Program-made: the position numbers and the translations under genes
In this document: positions 21,495-33,515 of the stretch, piece by piece
How positions within the stretch are numbered: position 1 is the stretch's first letter
Layout of the letters: each line of letters begins with the position of its first letter
Source of the DNA: Globisporangium splendens
Taxonomy: Eukaryota > Oomycota > Peronosporomycetes > Pythiales > Pythiaceae
Length of the DNA stretch: 64,000 nucleotides
Reading direction: 5' to 3'
Assembly: GCA_006386115.1 (NCBI GenBank)
Contig: VFIW01000006.1
Span: 268,502-332,501 of the forward strand
The notes under the pieces: generated by a model
Told to the model about the DNA's origin: nothing
Seen by the model: only the letters and a program-made list of their open reading frames with translations
The model's database searches: none

Positions 21495-23620
21495 ATGGAC
21501 GCTCTTCCGCCTACCCGAATGATAATCCGCGGAACGCCTGGATGCCGCTTGCTGGCACACCTCGAGTCCGTCGATCCGCGCATCGCCGAAGGACTTCAGA
21601 AAAAAAGCGATTCAGTCGACAGTGCTTCGACACTCTCGAAAGAGCAACTCGAGCGGCTCGTGGAGGACGAAACGCGCCTTGGAATCACCTATGCGTACCA
21701 GCTTTCCTCTTCGATACAAAGGTGATGTACCGAAAGGGCAACTTCAAAGGCAACGAGGGCGAGCACATCTTGCGCCGCATTCGAGGCATTCTCGATACAA
21801 AAACGACGGAATTGGACCTGTCCGATTTGATGCTCTGCGACGATTTCTTCGTCGATCTCTTGGCGCCGTTCGTGCGCGCAAAAACCTGTAAACTGAAGCG
21901 CATCAACCTCTCGGACACCCACATTGGCGTCAATGGCGCCGTCACCTCGGCACGCACAGCATCGGCGAATGCAACATTGGAGACGCTCCAACTCTCAAAC
22001 GTTCGCACGATCCCCGTGTTGCAACTGCAGAATGCCCAAAAAGTGGATCTGTCTGGACACACCTACAATCATTTGGACGCGGCTGTGCTGGGTACGCTTC
22101 TGGCACGGGAACGCAAGCTCGAGACGCTTGATATGTCGCGAAACAATCTCACGGGATCGCGTGCCAGCATTTTCCACGGGCTCGCGACGCTTTTCCAGGG
22201 ACTCGCACGGTGTCACAGCCTCAAACAGATCAAGTATGCCGCTTGTGTCAAGGTTTGAGTTTGAATCACTCGCTGCATGTCTTCTGTTGTTTAAGCAAGC
22301 GCTTGTTCCCTTTCGCTCTTTGTTTTTCAGTTTGCACGCAGCGGGACTGCGATCCGAAGGCCTCGTGGACCTGACGAATGCGATTCAAGACTACGTCGCG
22401 CTCGAGAATCTTGTGCTGAGCTCCAATCAGATCGCGTCCAACGGCTGTGGCGAGAAAACAATCGCGGGAGTCCAGGCGTTCTGCGGCGCCATCTGGCAAT
22501 CCAAGACACTGGTCTCACTCAGATACAATGAAATTGACTTGATTGTTTGCATCGCTCATTGTTGCTGCTGGGCTCATAACGATCATGAACGAAATGGAAA
22601 CCGCAGCCTCGCCGACAACGAATTGGACTATTTAAGCTACAGCTCACTCGCCAAAATGCTTGCAGAGAACCACACAGTCACGACATTGGACTTGTCACAG
22701 AACCCCATCGCCGACGCTGGCAGCGTACACCTTGCAGCGGCGATCAAGAAAAATGCCGCCTTGCGCTCCCTCAAGTAGAGTAGCTGATCTTATCATGCAA
22801 AGCGTTTACGCCAATAACGCGATCTCACAGAAGCCTGATTTGTGTGTCTGTGTACTTGCTAAGTCTCACGGCGTGTCTTCTGGGAACTGAAGCGATCGCG
22901 GAGCTCTCGAATTCGTTGCGCAAGTTCAACCGCTCGCTTCAGCGCCTTGAGTGAGCTTTTGCTGCATTCTAGTCTGCTTTCTCTCTCCAGAGCCATATCG
23001 TCGTCTGATTTCACTCTTTCTCTCTCTGTATATGCTTGCATGTTGCTGGAAGTCTCCACGAGAATCCTGACGCCGTGCGGTCGAGTGCATATCGAGATCT
23101 CGCCAAAGCAGTGGCTGTCAATCCGACTCGGGTCGAAATCGAACTCCCACCACCACGACACAACAGCAAACATGCCGGCAAGTATTTGCTCCAAATCCGC
23201 GACGGCTTCCAAGGAAACGTAGTGCTTCGAGAACTCAGGCGCGGCTTCCAAAAACTCGACACCACGTCACTGAACGGAGCACAGCGCACCAACTTTGTCG
23301 GAAAACTGCAAGAATTGAGCGAAAGCGAATTACAAAAGCTCGACAAAATGCACATCCTCGAAGACTTGGACGTCGCGAACGAAGTGGCGCAACAACACGG
23401 ATCCAATCTGCGGTATTACTCGACGTCGGCGAACACGAAGCCTCTGAAGCGGCTCTTGTGGATACTGGAGACCCGCGAGCGCGAACTTCACCTTCAAGAT
23501 CGTGCCACAAGGAAACAACCACAACGCGCCGACAGTGGGCTGCAATCGAGCGAGACCAGGGATGATCATCGAGACGAGTACGATGACGATGATGATGTGT
23601 GGGACTACCCGCTTTGCTAA
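21495..23620 (+). CDS. Leucine-rich repeat (RI-like) protein
   Basis: Multi-exon gene starting MDALPPTRM. Ribonuclease-inhibitor-type LRRs are visible (TTELDLSDLMLCD, KLETLDMSRNNLTG, LKQINLHAAGLRSEGLVDL across a clean GT-AG intron at 22234-22330, TTLDLSQNPIADAG). A later exon (~22870-22950) continues with LTACLLGTEAIAELSNSL. The last exon (~23045-23620) encodes a charged helical tail ending in a DEYDDDDDVWDY acidic stretch. Between about 21690 and 21725 the frame shifts by one base, from an indel or an unrecognised intron, so the N-terminal 75 residues need checking. One inner intron near 22520-22606 has no clear donor. No NB-ARC, kinase or membrane domain is seen, so a scaffold role is likely. 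The stop is TAA. Confidence 0.65.
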
Positions 23621-23835
23621 ATACAGCAATCACACCCTTGTTTTCTTTGACTGTACAAGATCCGATTGAGTCCGTTCTCTCTCCTTCCGTGTATTTGTAG
23701 GAGTGTTTTGCGTGATAGTCGGCAAATTTAGATGATAACGGTCTTAGTGGGCGTCTCGAAAGGACTCGTGGGAGGCCGACCTGGCAGTCAGATAGCTACT
23801 CACATAAGGCGACAGCTGAAGATCGAGACAGAAGA

Positions 23836-24448
23836 ATGGTGCCACCAGGTAAGTCCTCTTGCGTTTGGCCGGCATAACAGCGACGCTCCACCTCCTTGTG
23901 CCCACTTGGCTTCTTGTTCTTCGTCTCCTGGTGTCGATAGAGCTGAAGCCTGGCCCAATCACTCGCGTGTGCCACGTCTGTGGGCGACAGTACGACTTGT
24001 CGTCGTTTGAGATCCACTTGAAGCAATGCAAGAAGCTGTGGCTGGCTCAGGTAAGTCGATGTCACCCGCCTGAACAGTGCTCTCCTGTTTTTAACATTCG
24101 TTTCTTCGCCCGTCTTCTTTTGTGGGAATTCAGGAAGAGCTCAAGCCGAAAAGCGAGCGGCGGCCGATTCCAAAGACACCACCGGGGCTGGGTCAGATGT
24201 CCGAGTCAGAATTTGCGCTCTCTGGGTCTGGCAAAGTCGATCGGGACGCGATTGAAGCAATGAACCGCATGATGCAGGAGTCGTTCAACGTCCACGGGAT
24301 GGAGAAATGCGAGAACTGCGGTCGCACGTTCGCTGAGGGACGGCTCGCGATCCACGCGAGAAGCTGCCATGGCAACAACATCACCAAGCGCGTCGGAGAT
24401 GGTGCAGCGCCACGGAATAGAAAAGATAAGAAGCTCCACGCAATGTAG
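23836..24448 (+). CDS. Small C2HC-type zinc-finger protein (ZC2HC1-like)
   Basis: Three exons (23836-23848, 23941-24050, 24134-24448) join in phase with GTAAGT donors to give 145 aa. Two zf-C2HC modules are clear: CHVCGRQYDLSSFEIHLKQC near residue 13 and CENCGRTFAEGRLAIHARSC near residue 95, each C-x2-C-x11-12-H-x3-C. They are joined by a Pro/Ser linker and followed by a basic tail. This layout matches ZC2HC1/FAM164-type proteins, which are often linked to cilia or the cytoskeleton; that role is an inference from the family. The first exon is only 13 bp, but the phase fits exactly. The stop is TAG. Confidence 0.8.
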
Positions 24449-24524
24449 CTTTCTCGTTTGTCGCTTTTTACGTGGACCCAAATTGTATCAGTGGCTTCAA
24501 AATGATGTTTCTGCGTGCTCCAAA

Positions 24525-25017
24525 ATGAATTTTCCAGATACGGAGGTCGAGTATGGTCGCGTGAAAAGTGACACCAGTGGTGGGAGTGGTGCGTCAAGCT
24601 CTGTGAAAAAAAAGTAGTAGCCAGCCACGTCCGCCATCTACTGCTGCATCTTCAAGTTCTTCCTCTGGGGATGCTGATAACGGAGTTGCATCTTCATCTT
24701 CGTCAAATGCTCGCACATTATCAGGGAGTCTGCCGAGCAATCGCAAGCGCAAGCGCATTCCTTCGCAAGAAGCAACAGGAGCCTCAGCTACACCGCCATC
24801 CACAGCATCTAGTCGCGCAAGTCTTCACACGCCATTATCACAAAGTATCTCGCAAGAGATCCACATCGACGATCTGCGGCGGGAGCTCACGGGGACGAAT
24901 AAACCAAGTGCGATCGCCACGGTTCAAGCGAAATTGGATCACTGGGAGGCTACGACGCTGTCGACGCTGCAGGAAATTCGAGACCTCAAAGAGCTTTTCA
25001 CGCAACTGCAGTCATGA
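24525..25017 (+). CDS. Small Ser-rich protein with C-terminal helix; frame broken at an A8 run
   Basis: Coding potential runs from ATG 24525 (MNFPDTEVEYGRVKSD) through a Ser-rich, basic segment (SNRKRKRIPSQEATG) to a predicted helix (DDLRRELTG...LQEIRDLKELFTQLQS). The frame shifts after ASSSVKK, exactly at eight consecutive A (about 24604-24611); deleting one A restores a single frame of about 163 codons. This could be a homopolymer error, a real mutation or slippage. The family is not recognised. The end is TGA; if TGA were sense, the frame would run ~40 codons further. Confidence 0.45.
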
Positions 25018-25312
25018 GCACAAGCACTCCTGAACACGAGTGAACGACACTGGAGGCGAAATGGACGTGCTGTTGGCTCCATCGCTAGAAAACATAAAGC
25101 ATCGTTAGAACCAATTAGAACTTAGCTTGTACCTCGTCGTCCGAACAACAACGCAGGGCACCAAACACAGGGAATAGAAGACAATGTGCTGAATTCTGTT
25201 TATAAATCACATCTTTCCGACATGCCACATCGACTGTATGGAAGCGAAAAGCATACCCCTCCCGGTCTTCTTGTGCCGCACAGACCCACACACAACGCAG
25301 TGCGATTTTGGT
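25018..25312. other. Convergent intergenic region
   Basis: About 300 bp between the small Ser-rich gene and the WD40 gene. No gene or structured element is seen. Confidence 0.6.
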
Positions 25313-26840
25313 TTAATGCTTTTCAGGGTCAAGACCCCACACTTTAAGCCGCTTGTCGTAGGACACGGTCACGAGCGTCACTTGGGCATTCACGCCATCA
25401 CTGCTTGCTTGCTGTGTGGTGATGCCGCAGGATAAATCGCGCACCAGCGCGTCGTGCGCAGAAATCGTCTCCACGACACGCTCGGACGCGACGCACCAGA
25501 CCATCACTTCGCCATTGTCCTCGGTATTCGAGAGCACGTACTTTTCCGACGGGTGCCACACGGCACGCGGCTGACTGTAGGCGCCGGCTTTGTGGCCATA
25601 CAGATTGCGCAGCACGACGTTCGTCTTGACCTACACGAACCAAAGTCACACGTTTGCACCATGAAAATTATACTAAGCGTCTGCACCATTGGGCAATTTC
25701 GCGTACCTGGAACACGAAATGGCGACTCGTATCCGTGGCTGCGAGCAGGTATTTGCCGCTTGGCGAGATGCGCAAGTCCATAATGGTGTAGGACACGTGC
25801 TCGATCCCGTCGTGGTTCATATTGATCCTACAGAGAAGCATCCGCAATAGCATCGTGACCATCATAGCACAAACATAATGTTAGAAACGATGAACCATCA
25901 CAACAAAGCGCTGCAAGAGAGAACGCCACCTTTCTTTCTCAAACGTGACGCAGTCGACGTAGTGCACGTAGCAGTCGTCGCGCACAGCGATCACGAGCAG
26001 CTCATTGCGCGCCTCCACTGTATCGTAGACCTCTTCCTGGGATTGCCGTTCTGGCGATACTGCGGGCACAAATGTGATCGCTTCGACAGTGCCATTGAAG
26101 AAAAACGACTTGATCTTCGCCACACTTGCCGCTTCACCGTCGGTGTCACTCAAGCCCGCGCATTGGTACACATGCAGCGATTTGTCGCTCGCGCCCGTCG
26201 CAAAAAGCTCGCCGTTGGGGTTCCACGCCACTTTCATCGCGCCCGGACGCGTGTGGTCGTGGAACAACTGGATCTCGCGCACTTGCCACTCGCCATCGCC
26301 TTCCACCAGACGATACACGCCGTGCTTGCCGTCCATGAACGCCGCAATGAAGTAGGCGGCAAAGCGCGGGTTCGGGTTGAACGCGAGGTCCAGTACAGGT
26401 GCGCTGGCCGCAAACTCCGCGAGCTTGCGGTTCTGCGTCCAGTCGTGCACGCAGATGCACTTATCGGCGCCGCCCGTGACCACGATCTCGTGGCGCATGG
26501 CGTGGATCGCGACGCTCAGCAGGTTGCCGAACGAGTGCGGCTTCTCCACCACCTGGATCTCGCGCGTCGCGATCCCCGCACCCGGCAGCAGCAGCTCGTC
26601 GGGGATCTGCAGCAAATTGGCAGAGCTGGATGCGGAAGATGAGGGGTCGGCCGTCTGGAACTTGGCGCTCGTCTCCGTGAGCAGCCCGTTGGCCTCGGCC
26701 AGCAGCTCGTTCTCGTCGATGAGCTGCTGGATGCGCTCGTTCGTGGACACCGTCAGCGCGTCGAACTTGAGCTGCAGCGCCTGCAGATCGCTGCGCAAGC
26801 GCGCGTTCTCGGCAGCGAGCGCGGCGCTGTCGTCGCTCAT
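25313..26840 (-). CDS. WD40-repeat protein with N-terminal coiled coil
   Basis: Three exons (26840-25930, 25827-25707, 25630-25313) join in phase to 449 aa. Residues ~5-65 form a coiled coil (AAENARLRSDLQALQLKFDAL and following heptads). Then come WD40 blades: VVTGGADKCICVHDW, GAMKVAWNPNGELFATGASD, MDLRISPSGKYLLAATD, AVWHPSEKYVLSNTEDNGEVMVW and LVTVSYDKRLKVWGLD. The start follows from the Met before the coiled coil. It is a propeller scaffold; I do not recognise the specific orthologue. The stop is TAA. Confidence 0.8.
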
Positions 26841-27369
26841 TTTTTGCTGGAGATCAGAATGACGAAAGGCGGGAGATGTCTCTCGGCACACGAAGGTGTT
26901 GAAAACAGCAATATCCTCTCTAAGGTAATATTGACAGGAATAAGGGAGTATGCCGAAATTAGGAAATGGTAATGCATATGTTGCACGATCCTTAATTAAA
27001 TGACATTGGATGCAGAATCATAATTCTAGCGACAAAACGGACTCGCGATAGACATGGTGATATCTTCCTTTAAAAATTCATCAGTTCTAAACCTTTATAA
27101 AATAATATATGCAGGAATTGATGAGTATGTCGAACACAAATCGGGTTTAAATTGGTGTCATTAAACCATTCATAAATGATAAATGACGCAAGACGATTCA
27201 CTTTACTGTCAGAGAGAAAGTTCTGACCTCTTGCTCTGTGTTGCAATTTGAGTGAGGCATGTACTGACATAGGATATTCTCAAAGTGTACCCATTTCTTG
27301 GGTGCTGGTACACGAAACGACGCACTCCCAATTGCCCACTGCCATTTCGGGCACGCAGGGCCAACCCTC
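26841..27369. other. AT-rich divergent intergenic region
   Basis: About 530 bp between divergent genes. It is markedly more AT-rich than its surroundings around 26930-27230. Presumed promoters of both neighbours; no gene is seen. Confidence 0.6.
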
Positions 27370-28777
27370 ATGGCGAGTGCACCGCGCCGCAGCCGCACTC
27401 CCACTGCCGCGGAGCTCGAGCGCGACGCAGCGCAGGCGGTTTTCGCGCTGCGTCAGGCGCAGAGCGAGCTCCAGGAGCTCCGATGCCAATGCGCGATGAA
27501 CGACGAGGCAGCACACAATTGCGTTAACGATAAGCAGAGTATAGCGACCACCAACGCTCCGACAAACAGCAATGACGACCTGAACGTTGCTGAGATTGAG
27601 CAGATCCAAAAGCGAAATGGTACGTGCGTAACCAAAGAGACACATGCAATGGAGCGCGTCAATGGATGAATGAGGTTTTCACTGGACAGCCTTTTGTTCC
27701 TGTTGCATTTTACTGGTCATGTGATGGATGATGCGACACAATATGCGAAGACCAGATTCTCTGGCATCTCGGGAATCTCGCAGAGAAGATGTGGAGCTGG
27801 TGCGCCAGTGCAACAAGCAACAGCGAGCCGTCCAAATCGAAGTGCATGCGAACACTCAATGAGGTCAAGTGTGTGGCTCTGGAAGAGTTTCAGTCGCTGA
27901 TCCCAAACGAAGATGCGTATGCATACGACGAAATGCACGGTCTGTATAAGCATACTGCTCGGCATGAAAAGCTTCAAGCACACATGGAGCAAGAACTTCA
28001 AAGACAAGCGCTCGAGAATGAGGAGCTGCGTGTCCAGCTCCACGAGTTGTCAGACCGACTCGCATCTGTGGAGCGAGAGACCACTTCGACAGCGATGGAT
28101 GCTGCGCCACCAAGAGCACTAAGTGAAGAACTCAATGAAGCAGCAGTCAGATATACAGCACAAATTCATGGGCTTCAGCGGCAGCTCGGCGAAAAAGAGC
28201 ACTGTATCGACCAACTGCTGACGACGATCGAAGACCAAGCTGCTGAGATCGACTCGTTGAAAATGCTCAACTCAGCACTGGTGTTCCCTAGTCCTGCCAC
28301 TCACGACCTCAGTGGTGCCAAGAAAGTCAACGAATCTCGTGTGCCCAGCGGAGGCCAAGCCCAAACTGATATGATCGATGACGGTTTCGATACATCAAAG
28401 GATGTCCAGTCTGCGAGAACGATGGTAGAACGGATACAACCAAAAGTCAGCACCAACTTTACATCTGGAACAAAATCGACGCAAGGCGAGGCGTGTATGC
28501 TGACGTCGTGCTTGGTGACATCGCAGCCGACTTGGCTGCGACTTTTTGTCCCTTACTGTCGGTGGACAAACGGAGGCTATTGATCACACCGCCATCAGTT
28601 GAAGGACGTCCTTCATTGGTTCTCGTCGTGATCTCTGCCGAGGATAGACGTCGTGCTGTACTAGCTCCAGGCGTTGGGTCGCCAAGATGGCTGGCGAATC
28701 TTGTTGTGGGCGCCTTTAAATTGTCAAAAAGTGACGAAGTCAAAAGTAAAGATGCTGAACATTTCACGCAAGACTAA
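27370..28777 (+). CDS. Coiled-coil protein with conserved C-terminal domain
   Basis: Exon 1 is 27370-27619 (MASAPRRSRTPTAAELERDAAQ, helical). After a GT-AG intron, exon 2 starts at 27751 in phase (phase 1). The middle is a long coiled coil (EQELQRQALENEELRVQLHEL, RQLGEKEHCIDQLLTTIEDQ). Around 28420-28445 the frame shifts: downstream coding continues as QLYIWNKIDARRGVYADVV...PRWLANLVVGAF, a well-ordered C-terminal segment. A 26-nt GTAGAA..GTCAG stretch at the junction would restore the frame if removed, but is shorter than normal introns; an indel is more likely. The stop is TAA, followed by AATAAA near 28783. Function is unknown. Confidence 0.6.
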
Positions 28778-28972
28778 TTGGCAATAAATTCAGTCACATA
28801 CCTTTTTCGTCAAAGTATCCTGTGTTGTGTTGACGGCTCGTCGGGTTTCGGATGCGTCGTACGAATGGCGAAATTCAGGGTCAACTGGCTGGATTTAAGG
28901 AGGAATGGTACCGCGAGGATAAAGCTATACGCATTGTAACAGCATTGAGCATGCGCCAGGTGAATCTTCTCA

Positions 28973-31196
28973 TCAACAAAAGCAAAAAATACCTGGACTT
29001 ACTTTTGCTTTGTTGTTTCCCAGTAGCCCAGCACTCGATTTATCTTGAGACCCAGACGTCATGTGAAGTGGAACGTGGTAAGGCTGAAGTTTTATTGCTC
29101 GGCGGCCAGATTGATTTCTTGATAATGGCAATGATCCTTCATGTATCCCTTCCACGTTCTGATCATGGCTATCCACATCTCCATTGCTCGAGTCATCATC
29201 ATCGCTAGAACTGGAACTTTCAGAGGAGGAGTCCGAGTGTGATCTGTGTGGTTGGCTCAGCACGCCTACACTTTGTTTGTCAGACGAAGGCGTCGACGAC
29301 GTCGAAGTAGATAAGCCTCGATCTCTCCAGCCCTCCGAAGACGACAAAGACTGGTTACTGATCCGACTGGATTGTGTGTAATTTGCTGGCAATTGGTTAC
29401 GGAAATGCATCCCGACTCCTCGCTTCACGTCCTGCTTCTTTGTACTTTTCATCACTATAATCTGAGGGTTTGAGTTGGTTCTCGTTTTCTCTTCCGTCGA
29501 ACGGATCTTCTCGACTCTTGAATCACCGATCGCGACATCTGAAATTTCTGGCATTTTCCTTGCTTTTATCTCGCCAGCCATCTCCGGGCGCTTCTCACGA
29601 ACTCGCTTGTTGTAAGTCGTATGGTTTTCATCGTATTCTTGTCGGTGCACTCGCTCTAAGCCGGCAACGAGCTTCATGGACTCTCGCTTTCTTAGATACT
29701 CGGATTCCTCTCGGCTTCTATCCAAAGACCATTTGTTCACTTGCTGCTGAATTTCATGTTGCTTTCGACGAGAGATCTCACCTTCGTTTCGCCTTTGAAG
29801 CCAGAGCATATTCATTTCGCGCTTCACCACAAAACACAGTAAGCAAAAGCAGGCATAATAGCTGGTCCATTCATTGAGTTTATATAAAACACAAACCTCA
29901 GCGTCAGTCTCTGGATGGTAGTGGCAGAAGGTTGCGTCCACACGCCGCTGCTGCTCGATTGTATCGTAATCCTCGGGTCTTGTGATGCCTTCCACTTTGG
30001 CTTCTTCTTGGAGAGCAGGTGGGATCTGTAAAGGCGCACGACATTACAAAGTTTATACGCTCTGCCCCTCAAAGCACAGTAAACCACGAACCTCATCAAA
30101 AATGTCAGCGCCGCGGGATCTCAACTCTGTAACCCGCCGGATGTGAGACGCTCGAGGATCAGGCATTTGTATTTCTATGAAGATCCAGTAGTGTGAGAAT
30201 ATTTGGTTCGCAGTGCACGGAGTAGTACACTCGATTGCATTATTTGCTACAAGTATAGCTGACCTCGAGCGCTTCAGCTGCTGCAGTGTTCGATCTGGGA
30301 GAAATGACGACCTCGCCACCTGCCAATCTCGCCAGACTTGCATGCCTTCCAAGCAACAGGTTCGTCGTAATTGGTTTCTTCGGAGGCTAAACACACATAA
30401 TTTCCATCCATCTACATTAGCTGCAAATAAAGAGAGAATGGAAAGAGAAATAAGCACGCTCTCATGCCATACCATTTTGGGCGGAAGAACTGGTGTCGAA
30501 GCCGAAGCGGCGACCTAGGGCGTAAGACGTTGCACATCAGAACAATTCCAGGCTGCGCTATGGAATTTGTGCTTGCACATGGAAAGGTTACCCGTGTTAG
30601 CGCAGACGTTTCTTCAAACCAGCGGAGCATCTTCGTCAGATCCCTTGAGCGTTGGGTAGCTTTTGCATTTACAAAGCAGCATATAAGTATTGTCGCGAAG
30701 TAAATACATCGTCCAGCATGTGTGGCTGCATCGATAAGCTTACTTTCGCGGATTTACATTCGCCCAGCATGTTTCGAAGCGCTAGGTATTGAACCACAGT
30801 GCGTTTGTGCCCTTCGTCCTTTTCGCATCCCGTTGGCTCGTGCATGGCGAGGAACTTGAGCAAACGATTGAACGAGAGCTCTTGCTCCTTGGAGATATAC
30901 AGCTCTTCTTTAGTTGGGATGTCTTCGTGCAAGAGAGCAAGTCCAGCTCCATCGCTCAGAATCTCTACATTTTTTCAGAGCGCGGCACGTTGAGGCACAT
31001 CAAAGGCAAGTGCAAATCGGTAGCGCGTCTTACTCACCGGATACACTCAGTCGTTGCAATGCCAAAGGCATCAACCGTTTGGGAGTAGATAGCTCTGTTT
31101 CAAATAACACAGGTGAGCACTCTTCCAGGCAATTTTCATCCGTCAAATCTCGTACATGAGTTGCTCCATCTTCTCAACCGCTGATGTTGCAGCCAT
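28973..31196 (-). CDS. Uncharacterised multi-exon protein, helical N-terminus and Ser/Asp-rich C-terminus
   Basis: Begins MAATSAVEKMEQL at 31196. Several short exons follow, including LPTKEELY-type helical segments (~30930-30730), a basic PPKKPITTNLLLG stretch (~30390), and IRRVTELRSRGADIFDE (~30140-30095), each bounded by plausible GT/AG sites. The last long exon (~29810-28973) is charged and coiled-coil-like (QQVNKWSLDRSREESEYLRK), then a Ser/Asp-rich tail (SSSESSSSSDDDDSSNGDVD). The very end contains a GTAAGT donor after NNKAKV, so another 3' exon may follow and the boundary is uncertain. The phase at one upstream junction (~30990) does not fit my splice choice. No known domain is recognised. 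Confidence 0.5.
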
Positions 31197-31435
31197 GATC
31201 TCTCAACTGGTAACGCAAGCGCAAACACCAACTCTTTAGAGGGCAGAACTTCTCGAAGCCTCACATCAACTTCCTTCCTGATCTCTCTCTCTCTTGGTGC
31301 TTCGTTGCAGTTGCCAAGTTGCCCTCAGTTGCGCAAACCGTGCTGCAACTGTTGATGGTGCGGCAGATTGCATGTCAGGACCGAAAAAAGAATAGCCTGG
31401 AGTTCTTTTTTCGATGTTATCACGTTATGTTCATC
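31197..31435. other. Short intergenic gap
   Basis: About 240 bp between two minus-strand genes, with CT-rich runs near 31280. No gene is seen. Confidence 0.6.
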
Positions 31436-32899
31436 CTATTTTAAGGAGGATCTGCTTGAACTTGATTTCTTGGCATTCTGGTGCTCTGATGATCGCGGGG
31501 TAAAGACATCGATGATCCCAAACTCGTCTTCTGATGCTTGATTACCACTCATTGCATGCCCTTCTTGTGCGTTGTTTGAAAAGTTCTTGGAGCTCAGAGT
31601 CTTTGTGAAAGGCTTCCCATCTCCAATAATGGAACGAGGACTTGCCATCCGATAGTGAATAAAATCTGTCATACGTCTTTGACTTCCACAAGGCGAGATA
31701 ACTCTTTGATGACGAAAGAGCGGCAAGCGTCCATCGTCAAACGCCTGAATGAGTCGACGGATGCACTCACTTTTTGCGACTTGATACGGTGTCTTTCCGC
31801 GATTGTTTTTCGTTCGAACGCTTTTTAAGATCACATCCAGCATGCTTTGTTCCGCGCAAGGTCGGTGCGCTTCCAAGAGAGTACGAGCTGCTTCGTAATG
31901 ATTCCTCCTTGCGGCCCTGCATCGAATGAAGATTGCAATATGTAAGTGGACAATGAGCAAGCGATAGATAAACATTACTTTCGCACCAGTGAAGAGGCGT
32001 ATCCCCAGAAGTGTCGATGATATCATGTTTTAGACCATTCTCAAGGAGGATTCGAATCTGCAGATAATGGCAAAGAAAAAAATGGCTCAAAGGTGTACCA
32101 GTGAGTCCATGCCTAATTCAGAATTACCACTTGTTCGTGCCCTCGTCTGGCAGCGTCGTGCAACAACGGAAATCGGTTGCAGTAGCTATCGATGCCGTAC
32201 AGATTTGCTCCTTCCTCAAGCAGAAATGCCACTAAATGCTGCGCGGGGGTAAACAAAGCATCTTTGTCACCAGCAAAACCGACACAGCATAAATCAGTAT
32301 ACATCATACCTTATGGTCCCACCAGCACGCGATTTGGACGAGTGATTCACCGCGATCCGAACGCGCTGTACGCAGCACAAAATCATAGCCTAACCGCCTC
32401 GCTTTTTGCATCTCAGCAAATACCATTGTACGAATGATTTTCACGGACAATCCTTCTCTCACCGCTTCCCATATCGACAATTCCATCGTCGCGCGGCGAT
32501 GGTGATCGTGCTTGTGCATTTTCTCCACGAGCTCCATTTTCCGAGTGAGCCCTTCTTTCTTCGCACTCTCACGCGCAAGAACTTCTTGTACATCGTTTTG
32601 CCGCTTCTTGAGACCCTTTTGCCAACTTTCACGGCATTTCGCTAAGAAGTCTGCGTATCGTCCCACCTCTTCTCCCACACAGCCTGTTTTTCCTGCGCTG
32701 CCACCAGCAGATCAGCGTCTTCTTCATTGTCAACACGCACTCGCCCAGTACCTCCACTCTCAGCCGTTGTTGCTGGGGCGAGAGTCAATACGCCGCCGCC
32801 TTCGCCACCATCCACACCCGCTGCTTGCTGTGACCCTCCATATTGTTTCTGTGCGTTGTGTCGTTTCCGCACTTGTCGCGCGACTTCAACTGCTGTCAT
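31436..32899 (-). CDS. Ankyrin-repeat protein with coiled-coil N-terminus
   Basis: Starts MTAVEVARQVRKRH at 32899. A charged N-terminal region is followed by a helical stretch (DFLAKCRESWQKGLKKRQNDV) and then ankyrin repeats across several exons: GANLYGIDSYCNRFPLLHDAARRGHEQVV, TSGDTPLHWCESN and NNRGKTPYQVAKSECIRRLI. The C-terminus is Ser-rich and disordered. A one-base frame change sits at ~32660 (within GTGTGGGAGAAGAGGTGGG); a single missing base would restore it. The gene is divergent from RPL27A. The specific orthologue is not recognised. The stop is TAA. Confidence 0.65.
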
Positions 32900-33430
32900 T
32901 TCTCCTCGCGATTGGTGGAAAATAATTGTTCTTTTAAGCCAATTGTCAGCGGGTATCACATGATTCTCTAAATTATTATTTGCGTGGATGGCGCACACAA
33001 GTTGAGCTGGTCGCGCGCGCAAGGGCAACATTGTTGACTTGCTGTTCGTGACGCTATCCATGTTGCGCCGCGCCGTAGCGGATGTGCCAGCGCCATCCAC
33101 ACACAATACTATCATCACGCAGCAAAGGCAAATCGGTCGTTAATGCATGAAGATCGTAAATCCTCTCTCATTTGATAGCAAACTCTGTCAATAGAATCCA
33201 TGCTTCAAACACTGTCAATAGCATTCTGATCGGTTCAGAAATAGCTTGATTGCCCTACACTCAACCCTGCATTCTGAAACCGGTCCGGAACCGTGCTCTT
33301 CCGAGCCTGAACCGTGTTGGCTTTGAGGTCAGCTGTGGTGTCCAATGGGCTGCTGGGGGATTGGTTGTATGCGCGTTTGTATACGGCATCATTTGACTTG
33401 AGGTTTGTATGCTCGAGGTCTGAGAGCCAA

Positions 33431-33450
33431 CGAGCCATTCATTTTGGCGC
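33431..33450 (+). promoter_or_regulatory. Probable oomycete-type core promoter of RPL27A
   Basis: CGAGCCATTCATTTTGGCGC resembles the CATTY plus CAWTTT initiator/flanking arrangement and sits 66-85 bp before the RPL27A start codon. The match is partial. Confidence 0.4.
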
Positions 33451-33515
33451 CTCGCGTTGGAAAACCTCGCATTTTCCTGGTCGGGTCATTCGCATTCGCC
33501 TATCACCAAGTCAAT

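Noticed and set aside
28852..29208. 118-codon plus-strand frame
   Set aside because: It overlaps the 3' end of a longer minus-strand gene with better composition. The translation shows no structure.
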